The notes under the pieces are model-generated. The model did not search any database and was not told the origin of the DNA. It saw nothing but the letters and a program-made list of their open reading frames with translations. From contig JASAND010006812.1 in NCBI GenBank assembly GCA_030248195.1, positions 1 through 64,000 on the forward strand: a stretch of DNA of 64,000 nucleotides, given 5' to 3'. The position numbers and the translations under genes are program-made. Position 1 is the first letter of the stretch; the number at the start of each line of letters is the position of its first letter. The stretch is from Trissonchulus latispiculum. Taxonomy: Eukaryota; Nematoda; Enoplea; Enoplida; Ironidae. Below are positions 21,301 through 30,294 of the stretch, in pieces.

Positions 21301-24300
21301 TAACGTTGTAAGCTTAACATGTAAACTGAGAGTTGGAAGCGGGTCGTGGGTACCCGCGGGTAGACTTTCAGGTCAGTGGGTACCCGCGGGTCAGAGCGGG
21401 TCAAGAATTATTTTTGTTCACACAAATTTTAAGCTAATTTTGCGCTAAGAAATTTACAATTTATGTTAAATTTTCAATTTTTTACTAACTTTTGGTTCTT
21501 GTATGTCTTTACCATACATTAACATAGGGTCGGGTCTTGGGGGGGGAGGCTGGTTCCCAAAAAATTTTGAGGGGGCTTGTACCTTGAACAAAAATTTTCA
21601 GGCGGGCTTGTTCCTCAAGAAAAAATTTGTAAAATTTTTCGAAACATTAACGCTAATTTTATTAAAATTTGCAAAAATCTTCAATTTTTGGAAAAAATTT
21701 CAAAATTTTGCCCGATTTTCCCGAAAAATTAGACATTTTAGCTAAAAATTTTCTTTAAAGGCGAAGCCGGAAATTTTTTGAAATTTTACTGTAAAAACTA
21801 ATTTTTTTCTTGCTGGTTTTGGTTACCCCTTGGCCATGTTTCGTTACCCCTTGTCCCCGACGGCGATAGGGCTTGTACCTTGTCCGTGTTGGGGGGGGGG
21901 GCGCTTGGACCCCCCCGGACCCCCCCCCGTGTTAACCTATGGTCTTTACACATTACAATATTGCTTCTATGATAAAATTACATATTTCTATAAATATTTA
22001 TATATATAAAATTATATAATGTCAAACTTGAAATTTCTATATAGTTCTACTATATTTATCATCATTCCTAATTTTAGGTACTAATAAAGTGTATGATAAA
22101 CGCGATAAAATGGTAGTTTGCTATCATATCCAAGCTGGGACTGGACAGTATTATATAAACACTCCGTTGCAACTACGCAGCTGTAAAAATAAACCAGAAT
22201 GGACTGAACTTTTATGCAAATGCTGCAAGAAAATGGACTTTATCTTCAAAACGTTGCCTCAATACTGATTCTACTTACCGATCGAGGTCCCAACACTTTT
22301 GCGATAGCATAAGCCTGCTCAGAACGAAGACGAAATCTGATGCAGTTAGCCAAATTTTTGTTTGAAAGTTCTGATACTTCACTGTACAAATTTAAAGCGT
22401 TAATTTTGCTCAATCATGCTATAGAGTACTTATGTTAAAATGTCCAAATTAAAAATGTGGGTCAAGCGGTTCGACAAAATCTCTGTGGGTCGCGGGTCGC
22501 GAATCGCGGGTCAGAGGTCCGCTAGTCGCGGGTACCCGCGGGTCACAAAATTGCGATCTACTGCCAACTCCGTGTAAGCTTCCGCTGAGCTAACGCAAGC
22601 TGAATCGACAAATGGATTTCAGATACGTGTGCTACGGCCTAGAAAACCGGTAGCCTTTCAGGAAAATCGATGACAAAAAATTTTTCGGTTATTTTTGGTA
22701 CCCCCCCCCCCTTGCGAATCGAAAAAATAGAATCTCTCGATATCAAAAATTTTTCGATATTTGAACTAAGCGTGGTCGAAAACATACCCATACCAAATTT
22801 TAACTCAATTGTCAAATTTTAAGAATTTTGAGTGGTGGGGGGCAGGGGGTAATAAAGACAAGACCCGAAGGGGGTGCAGCGAAGTCATATTGTTTTTCTT
22901 GGGTTATTAGGGTTCTCAATACGACCAATTTCATACAGCTACTGTCATATTTTAGTGGAAAGAAAAAGAAAATTTCAAGAAAGAAAGATAGAAAGAAAAG
23001 AAAAGAAAAAGAAAGAAAGAAAGAAAGAAAGAAAGAAAAAAAAGTTGCATAAGAAAAGAAAATTCAGTGACCCTAGGTAGATGCCACTTAACTTGACAGC
23101 TGCTGTCAACTACAAGCCAATTTCAAAAGAACCTCCAATGTTGTGATATTTGATCTTCGTCTTTACTTCTAACACACACGCATTTTACGCACTACTTTAG
23201 TGGACTAGGAAATTGAGTTTACGTTAAGTCAGAAGGTCAGGCAGGCTGGGCTGGCAGCACAACATGTATCCATCAAATTTGTGATGGCCAAACTTTCTTT
23301 CTTTCTTTCTTTTAAAGAAAGAAAGAAAGAAAGAAAGAAGGAAAGAAAGAAAGAAAGAAAGAAAGAAAAGAAAAAGAAAGAAAAGAAAGAAAGAAAGAAT
23401 CTTTCTTTCCACTAAAATATGACAGTAGCTGTAGACAATGCTGTATGATTAAAGAATGTAATATTTACCTAACTTAAATAAAAGTCTTACTCCTCTAGGG
23501 CTTCTTCTATACGCATCGATAGATCTTCAACTTCATACATAATCTTTTGACTCATGCATTGAGCGAAGAATGTTTGAACGGTGTGCTCGTTAACTACTTC
23601 TTGGTCAAACACCAAAACGATTTCAATTGAATATATTGGCTGCTTCTAAACAAAATAACAATCAGTTAAATACATAAGCAGTAAAAATTAACTGAACAAT
23701 TGAATATTTATTATATCCTGCATCAAAAGAAAGAGCGGAATCGCTTTATCTGATCCACCACGACTAGAAAACGCTGGAATTATAGCAAAATAAGTTTAGA
23801 CAACTTTAGAATTTTTGTTAATTTTTTGTTTCATCTAGAATCTGAGATTTGAATTGTAGAAATTGCACGCAGACAACGGTTTATTTGGCTGACTACAATT
23901 GAATAACAATATGATGAGAAACTTCACAAATCACAACTATTGTTTCGCTTTTCCATTGTGCAACTTTAGCATTTTAGGATTTGATCAGGAAGCATTTTAA
24001 CATCAGGAAATTGAATCCGACTCTAGAAAACAGTTTTGCAGCAAAATTTAAAATTTGCTTGTTTGTGCATCTGTCTTTAGCATGTCTCGTGACAAATCGA
24101 GAAAGCCTTGCCTTACCCAAAGCAAAATTAAAGCTGCAAAAATGATAACATGCCCACATGCCTTTTATTCTGACTAAGTCATTTTGTCATAATTTTAGTT
24201 TAATATTATAAAGCGTAATGTTTGAACATATTTGAGTTTATCTGTATTTATAACTATTGTCATATTCAAACTTTATTTCTTACTTTATCAGACATAGACA

Positions 24301-27300
24301 CAATCGTTCCACATTGTTCGTATGGAAAAGTGACGTTGACTAATTTTGTAGGAGTGGTATACACTTTAGCGCAGTTAGGATTCTCCCCATGTTCTCTAGA
24401 GAAAACCCGACCAGTAAATGGAAACCAAGTAGTGGCGGTAAAAATAATGCTGTCGTTCAGGCAAAACAAATGCGGATTTCCTGAAAAGGTAAAAAATCTC
24501 TGAAAACAATCAAAGCAATGAGTGCAAGGAAGTTGAAACATAACCAACAATCAGTAATCGCTTCGACAAAACTGCATTTTGAAATTTGTTTTAGATTGAG
24601 AGGTTTTTAATAAACATTTCACAACCTCATAGCTTTCTATTTGGTGGTTGGAATTTAATGGCTGAAAGAATTCAATGTTTTTAGTCGGAATATTATTTAA
24701 ATAAAAAATTAAATTCAGAGAATTGAGCACAGATAAAGACTGAGCCTGACAAGAACAACATGCTGGATAACTATGCAACTAAATTAAGTTACTGTTTGTC
24801 AGTACTCACTGATAAATTTACGAAATTTACCGCTATCCAATAAAGTTTTACCTTTGACGCCATTGTGGGGTTCGTGATGAGGATGTGTTGTAGTAGCGGT
24901 TTCTTGAGTCGTCGTTGCCGTCGTTGATGTTTTAGTGAATTCTCTGGTTGTCTGAGCCACAGGTAAACTGGTCAGAACAACTTCGGATGTGAGGGTAGTT
25001 GTTGGTTCAGTGGGAAACGTGGCAAGCGGAGGGGGCTTATAGTCTTCAACCGAAGGAGGAGGTACTGTCTCAACAGCAGGGGGCTTGTAATCGTCGACAC
25101 TGGAAACAGGAGTGCTGATATTCGGGGCTTGATAGTCATCTTTCTGTACTGGTGCCATGGTGGGAGCGCGATATGTATCCTCGTTTACAGGCACAATGGT
25201 GATGGGATTGGGAGCGGCGTAGTTATCCTGGCCGGGTATGACCAGATAATATTCCTGAGGAGTTGCAGCTGGAGGACCAACAAGGGAAATGTAACTGTCT
25301 CGTGTAGGCTCAGGAGGTTTGTAGGTTTTCTGGTGAGTATTCGGAGCTGGGTTAGGAGGTCTGTAGGAATCTATGTCCAAGGATGACAAATCTGGCGGTT
25401 TATACGTATCAATATTCGTGGACTGTTCATTTGTATCAGTCATATTATTGTGATCGCCGGTGCTTATGGGTTCCTGAGGAGCCGGCTGTCGCTGATAATG
25501 ATTTCCAGTTTTTGACGATCCCTCGTATGATTCGAAGCTATCTTCTTTTATAGTTCTGAAGCCGAAATTGGGACTGAGGTTTGGATCTTTTTTAGTCAAA
25601 ATCATGGGTTGACCGAAAATTGCCAGCGGTTGAGCAGCTTGTCTTTGATGAAAATCAAGATTAGTCAAAACGTTGGATGCTTGATCAACCAGTTGAGCAT
25701 TTTCTGGTTCGGCTTGACAAACTACCTTGATCACAACCTAAAAATAAAATCATATCATATCATCTAAAATAAAGGTCTAAAAATGAATATAATAAAATAA
25801 GTAGGCTCTCCTTGTGAGCTTAAGTAGGGATCACGTGTCATTATTAGCTTACAAAAACCCAAAGCAATGCAATTGAAACAACAACCAAAAGCAGTCATTC
25901 ATCAAGCTACACATTTAGTTTATCACTGACAGAAGCCTGAAGACGGCTCGGCTACTAGGTATCCCGGTTCACACTTGCGTATACACACAGGCACAAACAT
26001 GGGGCGAAGACGTTTGCTCACACTACGGCTACGGCACAAGTACAACCAATAAAATTAAAAATCCAGCATTACTTCGTCTTCTGTGTAGAACTATTTTGAT
26101 TGGCTACTGGCGTTATGTAAAGGTTGAAACCAATTTAACCTTGCGTTGTGGTTGTGCTTACGTGCGGTAGTATGACCGGAGTTTAGCTCCCATGCCTGAT
26201 GCCATGCTGTTTCTTTACTAAGGTCACAACCTCTGCGCGGTGGTTCATTTTTCCGAAGAGCTTGTTGTTACTGGGCTTCGACTTTTTCGTTGCAGTGACT
26301 CTTCTATCTACTATCAACTCTTGTGAAATAGCTTAGTTCATATTTGCTGTGCTGTAACCCCCGTGCCTCCATCCAAGTTGTGAAGCACGATCTGCACTGT
26401 GCTTCACAACTGCATTTGTGAAGCACGCTGTACCGTGCTTCACAACTGTAGTTGTGAAGCATGCTGAAGCAGATGCATTTTGTGGAGTTGGAATGTAGGA
26501 AATGAAATTGTCACTTCAGCACCAGAGACCCGAAAAATTCTGTCCTCGACTGGGATTCGAACCCACGACTTTCGGTTTATCAGTCCGATGCTCTCCCAAC
26601 TGAGCTATCGACCTAAAAAGCTAGAAGGAGTTTGTATCCAAACTGAAGTAATAAAAGAATAATGTGCTTTACGTACAACGCGGACAAACACATGACCCAG
26701 GGCGAGGAACACTCTGGTGTGCTGCCTGCCAAGTCTAATTCAAATTTCCAGTATTTTAAATTTGAACTAAGCTATTTCACAACTAAGTTGTTGCACAATT
26801 TCTCGTGCACCATCTAATTTACGGACACGCCAAGCAAAACTGCAAGGGGTTGTGAAACCCGAGTGTTTCGGAAAGCTTAGCACTCGAATTCTTTTGTGGT
26901 ACTCCGGCTCCGCTTCGCTCCGCCCTCATACCACAAAAAATTCTCGTGCAAGCTTTCACGAAACACTCGGGTTTGTAATGCACTCGCTTCGCTCGTGCAT
27001 CACAACCCCTCGCAGTTTCGCTTAGCGTGCCTGTAAATCAGCTAGTGCACTCTATGTTGTACAACAACCTATACTTGTTGGTTTGTAGTCATTCGAGATG
27101 TCAACCGGGATATCGGGGGCTTAAAAACTTCACTGGTGGTGTTATACCTTCCATTAGATCAGTTCACATAAGTTAGTTTTCAGATTGTGTTGAGCTATGT
27201 ATATAAATATCATAAAATCCTGCACAAGTCTCAAACTATGTAGGGTAAACTCGTCTATAGTTGACACTTTTTAACAAAAATTCATTCCGAGAAAAATTAC

Positions 27301-28266
27301 TCAAAATTTTCAGTGGCTACCCCATATAAATTTTATATCGAGTAAAAGAACGTTTTCTCCTCTTTCTAACGACGTATCAGATGTAGTTTGGTATTGAGAA
27401 GTGGAAAAATTCTTCGCAAAACTGTAACTGTACTAAATTTTCGACAGCTCGGATAATGTGGACACATAGTCCGGGCTAAGTGGACACAACTCGGCTAATG
27501 TTGTCACGTATGTTTTACACGTATTTCAGACTGCAATTAAAGCCAAAAACAAGAAATTGGTAACAAATGTTAAATTGATCAAATTAGTGGTTTTGCGGGA
27601 GAAGTTTTAAAACTTTTTGTCCTGTCAAGTTCCCACGCCTGTAGGCCTCACAACTTAACCAATTGAGCTGAAACTTTGCAAAGGTATGTTTTTCAATGCG
27701 CTGATTTCAAATATGCAAACAAATTTCGACTAAAAGGAATATAATTCTTTGATTTCGGGGTGTCCACTATACCCGGCGAAATTGTCAACTTAGGCCGAGT
27801 TGTTTGAAATTTGATAGAAAATAGAAAAAAATTCAGAAAAAATTTTTGCACTGCGAAATTTTAATTTTCATTAGCTTTTATTAATCTGCACAAAATTTGC
27901 TTTGGGATGATCATAAGGTTTTCAACTTCACTGGCGGAAATTGGTACGAACTCAAGCTCTGCAGCTTAGTATTTTTGCCAAAATCCTTAGCATTTTTGAA
28001 CTTTCAAAAAATGCTTGATGTTTGGATGCTTCGTATTCGCAGTGTGTCCAACGTAGCATCACAAATGATATGTCGTTGGATAGCCCAGAGATTGCGCTAT
28101 CACCACATGTAGTTAATTTCCGCAGAAGAAAATATTCCTACAGGATTATATTTGGACAGAAGCTTAGTATTGTCAACTATACCCGAGTGTCCACTATAAA
28201 CGAGTTTACCCTAATGTAATAGCTTACCGCCAGCAAAACAGCAAAATAACTGAAATAAGGAATCAT
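12014..28266 (-). CDS. ZP-domain type I membrane protein, 742 aa, nine exons
   Basis: Coding exons: 28228-28266, 24810-25737, 24284-24480, 23491-23645, 18040-18218, 17672-17753, 13888-14071, 12715-12892, 12014-12300. All joins keep phase, all introns are GT-AG, and the sum is 2,229 nt. Residues 1-22 are a signal peptide (cut after VVCQA). About 123-251 holds nine D-x-Y-[KRQ]-[PA]-P-like repeats; about 255-297 is Thr-rich and mucin-like. 323-425 is ZP-N with four Cys (FTGRVFSREH, PYEQCGT, FFAQCMSQ). About 440-600 is ZP-C (EMPQC, GQQLRVEWSL, GFLIRNCTV, INCACHVC). TM about 670-695, then a 47-residue tail. ZP domains polymerise into extracellular filaments or apical matrix; the repeats and mucin stretch suggest a cuticle, egg-coat or glycocalyx protein. 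A dibasic RR at 652-653 might be a cleavage site. Tissue and exact function are unknown. Confidence 0.85.
12715..12892 (-). CDS. ZP gene exon 8
   Basis: It starts PPFCPKVEK in phase 0 and ends with one base of a split codon at the donor GAAG|GTAAT. It carries the last Cys of ZP-C and the extracellular stalk (about residues 589-647). Confidence 0.85.
13456..13872. mobile_element. 417-bp MITE inserted beside a splice donor of the ZP gene
   Basis: Long inverted ends start CAAGAGTACATAATGATAAG (13456) and end with the complement at 13872; matching sequence extends about 65 bp inward. TSD AGTATAG at 13449-13455 and 13873-13879. Related single ends occur near 17545-17640, 35970-36090 and 43430-43475. 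No coding capacity. The right TSD begins nine bases into intron 7, next to the donor of exon 7. Confidence 0.82.
13888..14071 (-). CDS. ZP gene exon 7: core of ZP-C
   Basis: Residues 528-588: CSSDINIFGHPHYD, then WHAFKVPDNTHLSINCACHVC, the conserved ZP-C segment in which the Cys after LSIN and the following C-x-x-C pair in disulfides. Acceptor CTTTTCAG, donor ACG|GTAAGC. Confidence 0.9.
14325..14912. mobile_element. 588-bp foldback with CCCCGTTTGGTGGGG repeats
   Basis: The inverted ends are GAAGAAGAGTAAGCCAC at 14325 and its complement ending at 14912, matching for about 90 bp. The interior has repeated CCCCGTTTGG and GGGGGGGGTAGCCAA words in both orientations. TSD not certain. It appears to sit in the left flank of the large palindrome at 14921-15981. 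Open frames across it are artefacts. Confidence 0.65.
14921..15981. repeat. Large palindrome (foldback) of about 1.06 kb
   Basis: The left arm (for example GGGAGAGGTCATGTTGTAAT near 15045) is repeated inverted in the right arm near 15840. Homology covers almost the full length with a short centre around 15510. The left arm alone contains a 160-bp insertion at 15119-15278. It lies in intron 6 of the ZP gene. Confidence 0.8.
15119..15278. mobile_element. 160-bp Harbinger-type MITE inside a palindrome arm
   Basis: The inverted ends are GTGCCTTTTTATGAAAGGG and the complement of GGGCCTTTTCAAGAAAGGG, flanked by 3-bp TSDs TAA (15116-15118 and 15279-15281), as in PIF/Harbinger. The opposite palindrome arm (about 15775-15790) reads straight through with a single TAA, showing the pre-insertion site. 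Confidence 0.82.
15990..16700. other. Intronic sequence without recognisable content
   Basis: AT-rich DNA with no repeat or RNA I recognise. A 72-aa open frame at 16370-16588 has no splice context or coding character. Confidence 0.4.
16706..16776 (-). tRNA. tRNA-like sequence, Ser(GCU)-like anticodon, probably tRNA-derived repeat or pseudogene
   Basis: Read on the minus strand, 71 nt show an A-box-like TGGTGCAGTGGTTAGAGTG and a B-box-like AGATCGAATCC. The acceptor ends pair at about six of seven positions, and a 5-bp anticodon stem frames loop CCGCTTA (anticodon GCT). The long variable arm expected for tRNA-Ser is missing, so a tRNA-derived SINE or pseudogene is more likely. It lies in intron 6. 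Confidence 0.5.
16777..17671. other. Intron 6 sequence, one decayed MITE end
   Basis: About 17540-17640 resembles the right end of the 13456 MITE (GCATAGTTT, GTGTGCG, ATGTAC). The rest has no feature I can support. Confidence 0.4.
17672..17753 (-). CDS. ZP gene exon 6
   Basis: An 82-nt exon with AFGFLIRNCTVQDQ and YQVLDDKG, matching the ZP-C signature around its first conserved Cys pair. Both split codons (Glu 500, Gly 527) agree with neighbouring exons. Confidence 0.9.
18040..18218 (-). CDS. ZP gene exon 5: linker and start of ZP-C
   Basis: It codes for LNITPIHIERRAEMPQC and GAYIGQQLRVEWSL, the usual inter-module linker followed by the MP-x-C and iGq-l-v-W elements of ZP-C. It starts with one base completing a split codon that joins exon 4 in frame. 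Acceptor ACTATTTAG, donor ACCG|GTATGG. Confidence 0.88.
18444..18527. repeat. Tandem repeat, 3 x 28 bp
   Basis: Three consecutive copies of a 28-bp unit containing CTGTCTGCAGTCCTTGC (starts 18444, 18472, 18500), at the 3' end of the LINE fragment. Confidence 0.9.
18444..18903 (-). pseudogene. LINE (CR1/L2/Jockey-like) 3' ORF2 fragment, frameshifted
   Basis: In one frame: VRPKLEYASEVWNPYL, then DIDLILKVQKRFTKRLPG and SYRDRLSLL, the typical post-palm RT segment. After stops and frame changes comes RGHNRRF, then RLDVRKYFFSSRIVAIWNSL and FKQGLQT, the classic C-terminus of these LINEs. Several stops and frameshifts show it is dead. The C-terminal codons are tandemly triplicated (28-bp unit). Confidence 0.85.
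19537..20907. mobile_element. 1,371-bp element, four mirrored 22-bp repeats per end at about 52-bp period
   Basis: The ends are the perfect inverted repeat GGTGATACTCCGG..., flanked by 8-bp TSDs GGATTCGA (19529-19536, 20908-20915). CTCCGGTAGGCGCACACC starts at 19544, 19595, 19647 and 19699, and inverted copies start at about 20725, 20777, 20829 and 20879. The interior is rich in AGCACAAAGCAC/GTGCTTTGTGCT words (19940-20030 and 20330-20470). No transposase. TSD length fits hAT, but the end GGTGA does not, so the superfamily is open. Confidence 0.87.
21004..22886. mobile_element. Foldback element about 1.88 kb (family also at 37.6-38.8 kb)
   Basis: Inverted arms of about 290 bp share AACTTGACCAATTGAGC, TTTTCGACCACGCTGAG and TTTTCGATTTTTTTCG. 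The middle holds a G-run/C-run segment (21540-21930) and repeats of GCGGGTACCCGCGGGTC (21350-21400 and 22490-22550). No coding capacity. It covers part of ZP intron 4, and the left end of the possible exon at 22279-22381 lies inside it. Confidence 0.7.
22279..22381 (-). CDS. Candidate alternative (phase-breaking) exon of the ZP gene
   Basis: 103 nt bounded by acceptor TTTGTACAG and a strong donor TCG|GTAAGTAG. Joined to exon 4 it reads on in frame (DEVSELSNKNLANCIRFRL...AKVLGPRS). It ends in phase 0, whereas exon 5 needs phase 2, so inclusion forces a TGA about 24 codons into exon 5. Skipping it joins exon 4 to exon 5 perfectly. It may be a poison exon, part of an isoform with another unseen exon, or chance. 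Confidence 0.35.
22934..23433. repeat. Inverted-repeat element filled with GAAA microsatellite
   Basis: TACAGCTACTGTCATATTTT at 22934 recurs inverted, ending at 23433; each is followed inward by AGTGGAAAGAAA and long GAAA/AAAGA repeats (22960-23045, 23290-23410). It lies in ZP intron 4, just downstream of exon 4. Confidence 0.75.
23491..23645 (-). CDS. ZP gene exon 4: end of ZP-N
   Basis: It codes for KQPIYSIEIVLVFDQEVVN and TFFAQCMSQKIMYEVEDL; the Cys in FAQC is the fourth Cys of ZP-N. Acceptor TTTGTTTAG, donor GAGGA|GTAAGA. Confidence 0.87.
24284..24480 (-). CDS. ZP gene exon 3: ZP-N core
   Basis: NPHLFCLNDSIIFTATTWFP, then FTGRVFSREHGENPNCAKVY and FPYEQCGTIVSMSDK: the Cys spacing and the F-x-G-x-v and C-G-T signatures are those of invertebrate (cuticlin-like) ZP-N modules. 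Acceptor TACCTTTTCAG, donor AAA|GTAAGA. Confidence 0.9.
24810..25737 (-). CDS. ZP gene exon 2: repeat and mucin-like region
   Basis: A large 928-nt exon. It completes the signal peptide (VVIKVVCQA). A glycine- and proline-poor N-terminal segment follows, then nine D-x-Y-[KRQ]-[PA]-P repeats (DTYKPP, DSYRPP, KTYKPP, DSYISL, DNYAAP, DTYRAP, DDYQAP, DDYKPP, EDYKPP), then Thr-rich TTTLTSE and TSTTATTTQETATTT. Acceptor TATTTTTAG, donor ATCA|GTGAGT. Confidence 0.88.
26370..26475. repeat. Cluster of GTTGTGAAGCACG inverted words
   Basis: GTTGTGAAGCA and its complement TGCTTCACAAC alternate at least five times within about 100 bp, giving several overlapping hairpins. Intron 1 of the ZP gene. Confidence 0.7.
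26541..26613 (-). tRNA. tRNA-like sequence with GAT anticodon loop, likely pseudogene or SINE head
   Basis: 73 nt on the minus strand with clear A box (TAGCTCAGTTGGGAGAG) and B box (GGGTTCGAATCCC). The anticodon loop CTGATAA would give GAU (Ile). The outermost two acceptor pairs are G-G, one anticodon-stem pair is A-A and the T-stem is imperfect, so I do not call it functional. It lies in ZP intron 1. Confidence 0.6.
26786..27070. mobile_element. MITE of about 285 bp with TIRs of about 120 bp
   Basis: GTTGTTGCACAA at the left and TTGTACAACAAC at the right frame inverted arms sharing TTTACRGRCACGC, AACTGC and AACCCGAGTGTTTCG. The centre GGCTCCGCTTCGCTCCGCC is GC-rich. No ORF. Confidence 0.7.
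27243..28211. mobile_element. TA-flanked foldback D, about 970 bp, in ZP intron 1
   Basis: The ends GGGTAAACTCGTCTATAGT and the complement (ACTATAAACGAGTTTACCC) are flanked by TA. Words of the type GTGGACAC / GTGTCCAC recur near both ends. No transposase. The right end lies about 10 bp from the exon 1 donor (28222-28227). Confidence 0.75.
28228..28266 (-). CDS. ZP gene exon 1: start codon and signal peptide
   Basis: ATG at 28264-28266 opens MIPYFSYFAVLLA, continued by VVIKVVCQA in exon 2, a normal signal peptide. Donor GCG|GTAAGCT. The phase 0 join and the peptide's sense support this start. Upstream (28290-28420) is AT-rich with no clear core promoter element. Confidence 0.8.
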
Positions 28267-28906
28267 TGTGCTAGGTCCGAATAATGTTTGTAATAACGGT
28301 GGAAATAATATTTAAGTACAGCTCAAGAGGTAATTTAGATAACATTTAACACCAATAAACCACTGTTACTAATGGAGCAAAACTGATCTAGCAAAATTGA
28401 CAGGGGATCTTGAAACTGATAAAAATACCATATATTAGTTTAGACAGATGGCACTAAATTTTAAGTGTGTAAGAACCTTCTTTTTAGAGCATTATTTCAA
28501 AATTTTCAATTTTTTGTCGCTCATTAATTCGTGTTAGATATGGAACTATGAAGCGGAAAATAGCAAACCGAAATATGAACTGCACATTACAAACAATCTT
28601 GCACATGCAAAGTGCAATAAAACTTAGTCTTTCTAGCTTAGATAGTTTTACAATTTCCAAAACAATTTTCAATCATATTTCAAACCCCCCCCCCTCAGAT
28701 TCCAGTTATAAAAGTGGCGATAATTATGATTTCTTGTGACAGAAATTTTGTAACAAACTTCCAAACTTTTGCCGCAAAAACATATCCCTAGTTCTCTACA
28801 CAAATCCATAACTAGGAAAATTTTCTCTGAAAACCTGTACAAACTGTTCCAGAACTTTGCTGGAACAAAGTTTGATTTATTTCTATCACTATTCATCATC
28901 TTGTAC

Positions 28907-29287
28907 TTAACAGAATCTGCACGAGCGAAATTTGTTTCGAATCGCATAAGCAATAAGGAAGATAAGAACTGCAATAATAACGCGGGAATTCGGCTTCTGG
29001 GCTTCGGCTTCGGCTTTACAAAGCTCCCATTTTGGCATCACAAGACAGGACATGTAGAGGGTCCTGATCCTACTACCAGTGGGCTCTCGTGGAATTCCTG
29101 TCGCAGTGTTTTCATCTCTTTGTTGTGGACTCTGAATCAGAACCGCGTGTTGTTGACGAATGGACAAAATTTCATTATTCAGTATAGCCAGCAAACAGCC
29201 ATGTTTGTTGGATGCAACATTACAGCTACTTTTTTGAATTCGGGCTAGATTTGGTGGTTGCATAATGTCCATCTTCGTGGTCTCCAT
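28907..29287 (-). CDS. Possible single-exon gene: 126-aa protein with C-terminal membrane anchor
   Basis: An ATG-to-TAA frame beginning METTKMDIMQPPN. The first 100 residues are soluble-looking, with a short AEAEAQ repeat. The C-terminus is RVIIAVLIFLIAYAIRN followed by KFRSCRFC, the layout of a tail-anchored protein (one helix at the end, basic flank). I recognise no family. It lies 640 bp upstream of the ZP gene on the same strand. An overlapping 159-aa frame on the other strand has no such logic. It could equally be a chance ORF; no splice or promoter evidence settles it. Confidence 0.35.
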   Translation of the reverse strand: METTKMDIMQPPNLARIQKSSCNVASNKHGCLLAILNNEILSIRQQHAVLIQSPQQRDENTATGIPREPTGSRIRTLYMSCLVMPKWELCKAEAEAQKPNSRVIIAVLIFLIAYAIRNKFRSCRFC

Positions 29288-29631
29288 TTTGCTTAGCCTC
29301 CAATATGAAACATATAAGGTTGGATGAAACTTACCACTGTTGATTGATACCCAAGAAAAAGCTGTTACTTGTCGGAGAAAATTATAGTTTCAATACACTT
29401 TGTGTGCTTCATGACCTGGGTTTGATTGGCCCAGAGCGTGATTAAAATTAAGTTCTTCTGGTCAGAACGAAAAATTTGTCTACTGCTTTGCCTTGTTTTT
29501 CGTTGTATCAGAGAATATGTGAGATGTCTTGTCAAGAGGCAGTCCACGCTGTACACTGCAATTTTAACAAGTCGGAAAAGTAAGAATTTTGCTAAACTTT
29601 CATTGCAGAAAAGAAAATTGATTTCTAGGTG

Positions 29632-29820
29632 CAAGTGTTGATTCTAAGAAGATGGAGTAAACTCTACGTTATTTTAATGCAAATCACTTCCCACATCACC
29701 TGGTGGAACGGCTTTTCCGCTGACGAACTACAGTTGGCTCTGGATTTGCTTGAATGCATCGTTCGACTTCGAACAAGGCTTGAAATCACCAAAATTTTTA
29801 CAGCCGGTGGAATGCTATAG
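29632..29820 (+). CDS. Possible isolated exon, unknown
   Basis: A frame following an acceptor-like TTGATTTCTAG, reading VLILRRWSKLYVILMQI and SADELQLALDLLECIVRL to a TAG. No partner exon and no family recognised. Listed only because the composition looks protein-like. Confidence 0.15.
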   Translation, partial: QVLILRRWSKLYVILMQITSHITWWNGFSADELQLALDLLECIVRLRTRLEITKIFTAGGML

Positions 29821-30294
29821 AAACTAAATTTTTCAAGCAGGTGTCGAAATATATATTATCCCAAAATAGGTCGACGTGTTGAAGAAAAAAGGAGCAAATG
29901 CCCAGCCAAATTGCCGACCGGCAACTGGACCCTGTCCTAAAAAATCAGATGCTAAAAATCACCACTTGCGCCAAATGGCCGCCGCGGGCATAAAAGGGTT
30001 ATTGAATCCATTGTGCTGGCCTTTCGAATGCTGATAGCTTGCCTATGTGAAATTAAAAAACTGTTGTTTAGAATTCTAAATACGTCATTCATGACCCCAC
30101 CCCGCTTAAGGGAAACCAAACATGACTGTTATGAACTTTATAGAAGTGGATCATAGGTATATATTTTATACACTCTATTATCCTACAAGTTAAAGCTTTT
30201 TCATCTTATATATTGTAAGCTACTGAGAGAGTCACAGGTTAAAGTGCGAACTTAGAGCCAAAGCTCTACAGATTAAATAGCTATACCAACATGA
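29821..30294. other. Intergenic, no feature seen
   Basis: No coding frame, RNA or repeat recognised. Confidence 0.4.

Noticed and set aside
28769..29248. 159-aa plus-strand ORF
   Set aside because: It overlaps the minus-strand 126-aa frame, which has the more sensible protein; no splice context.
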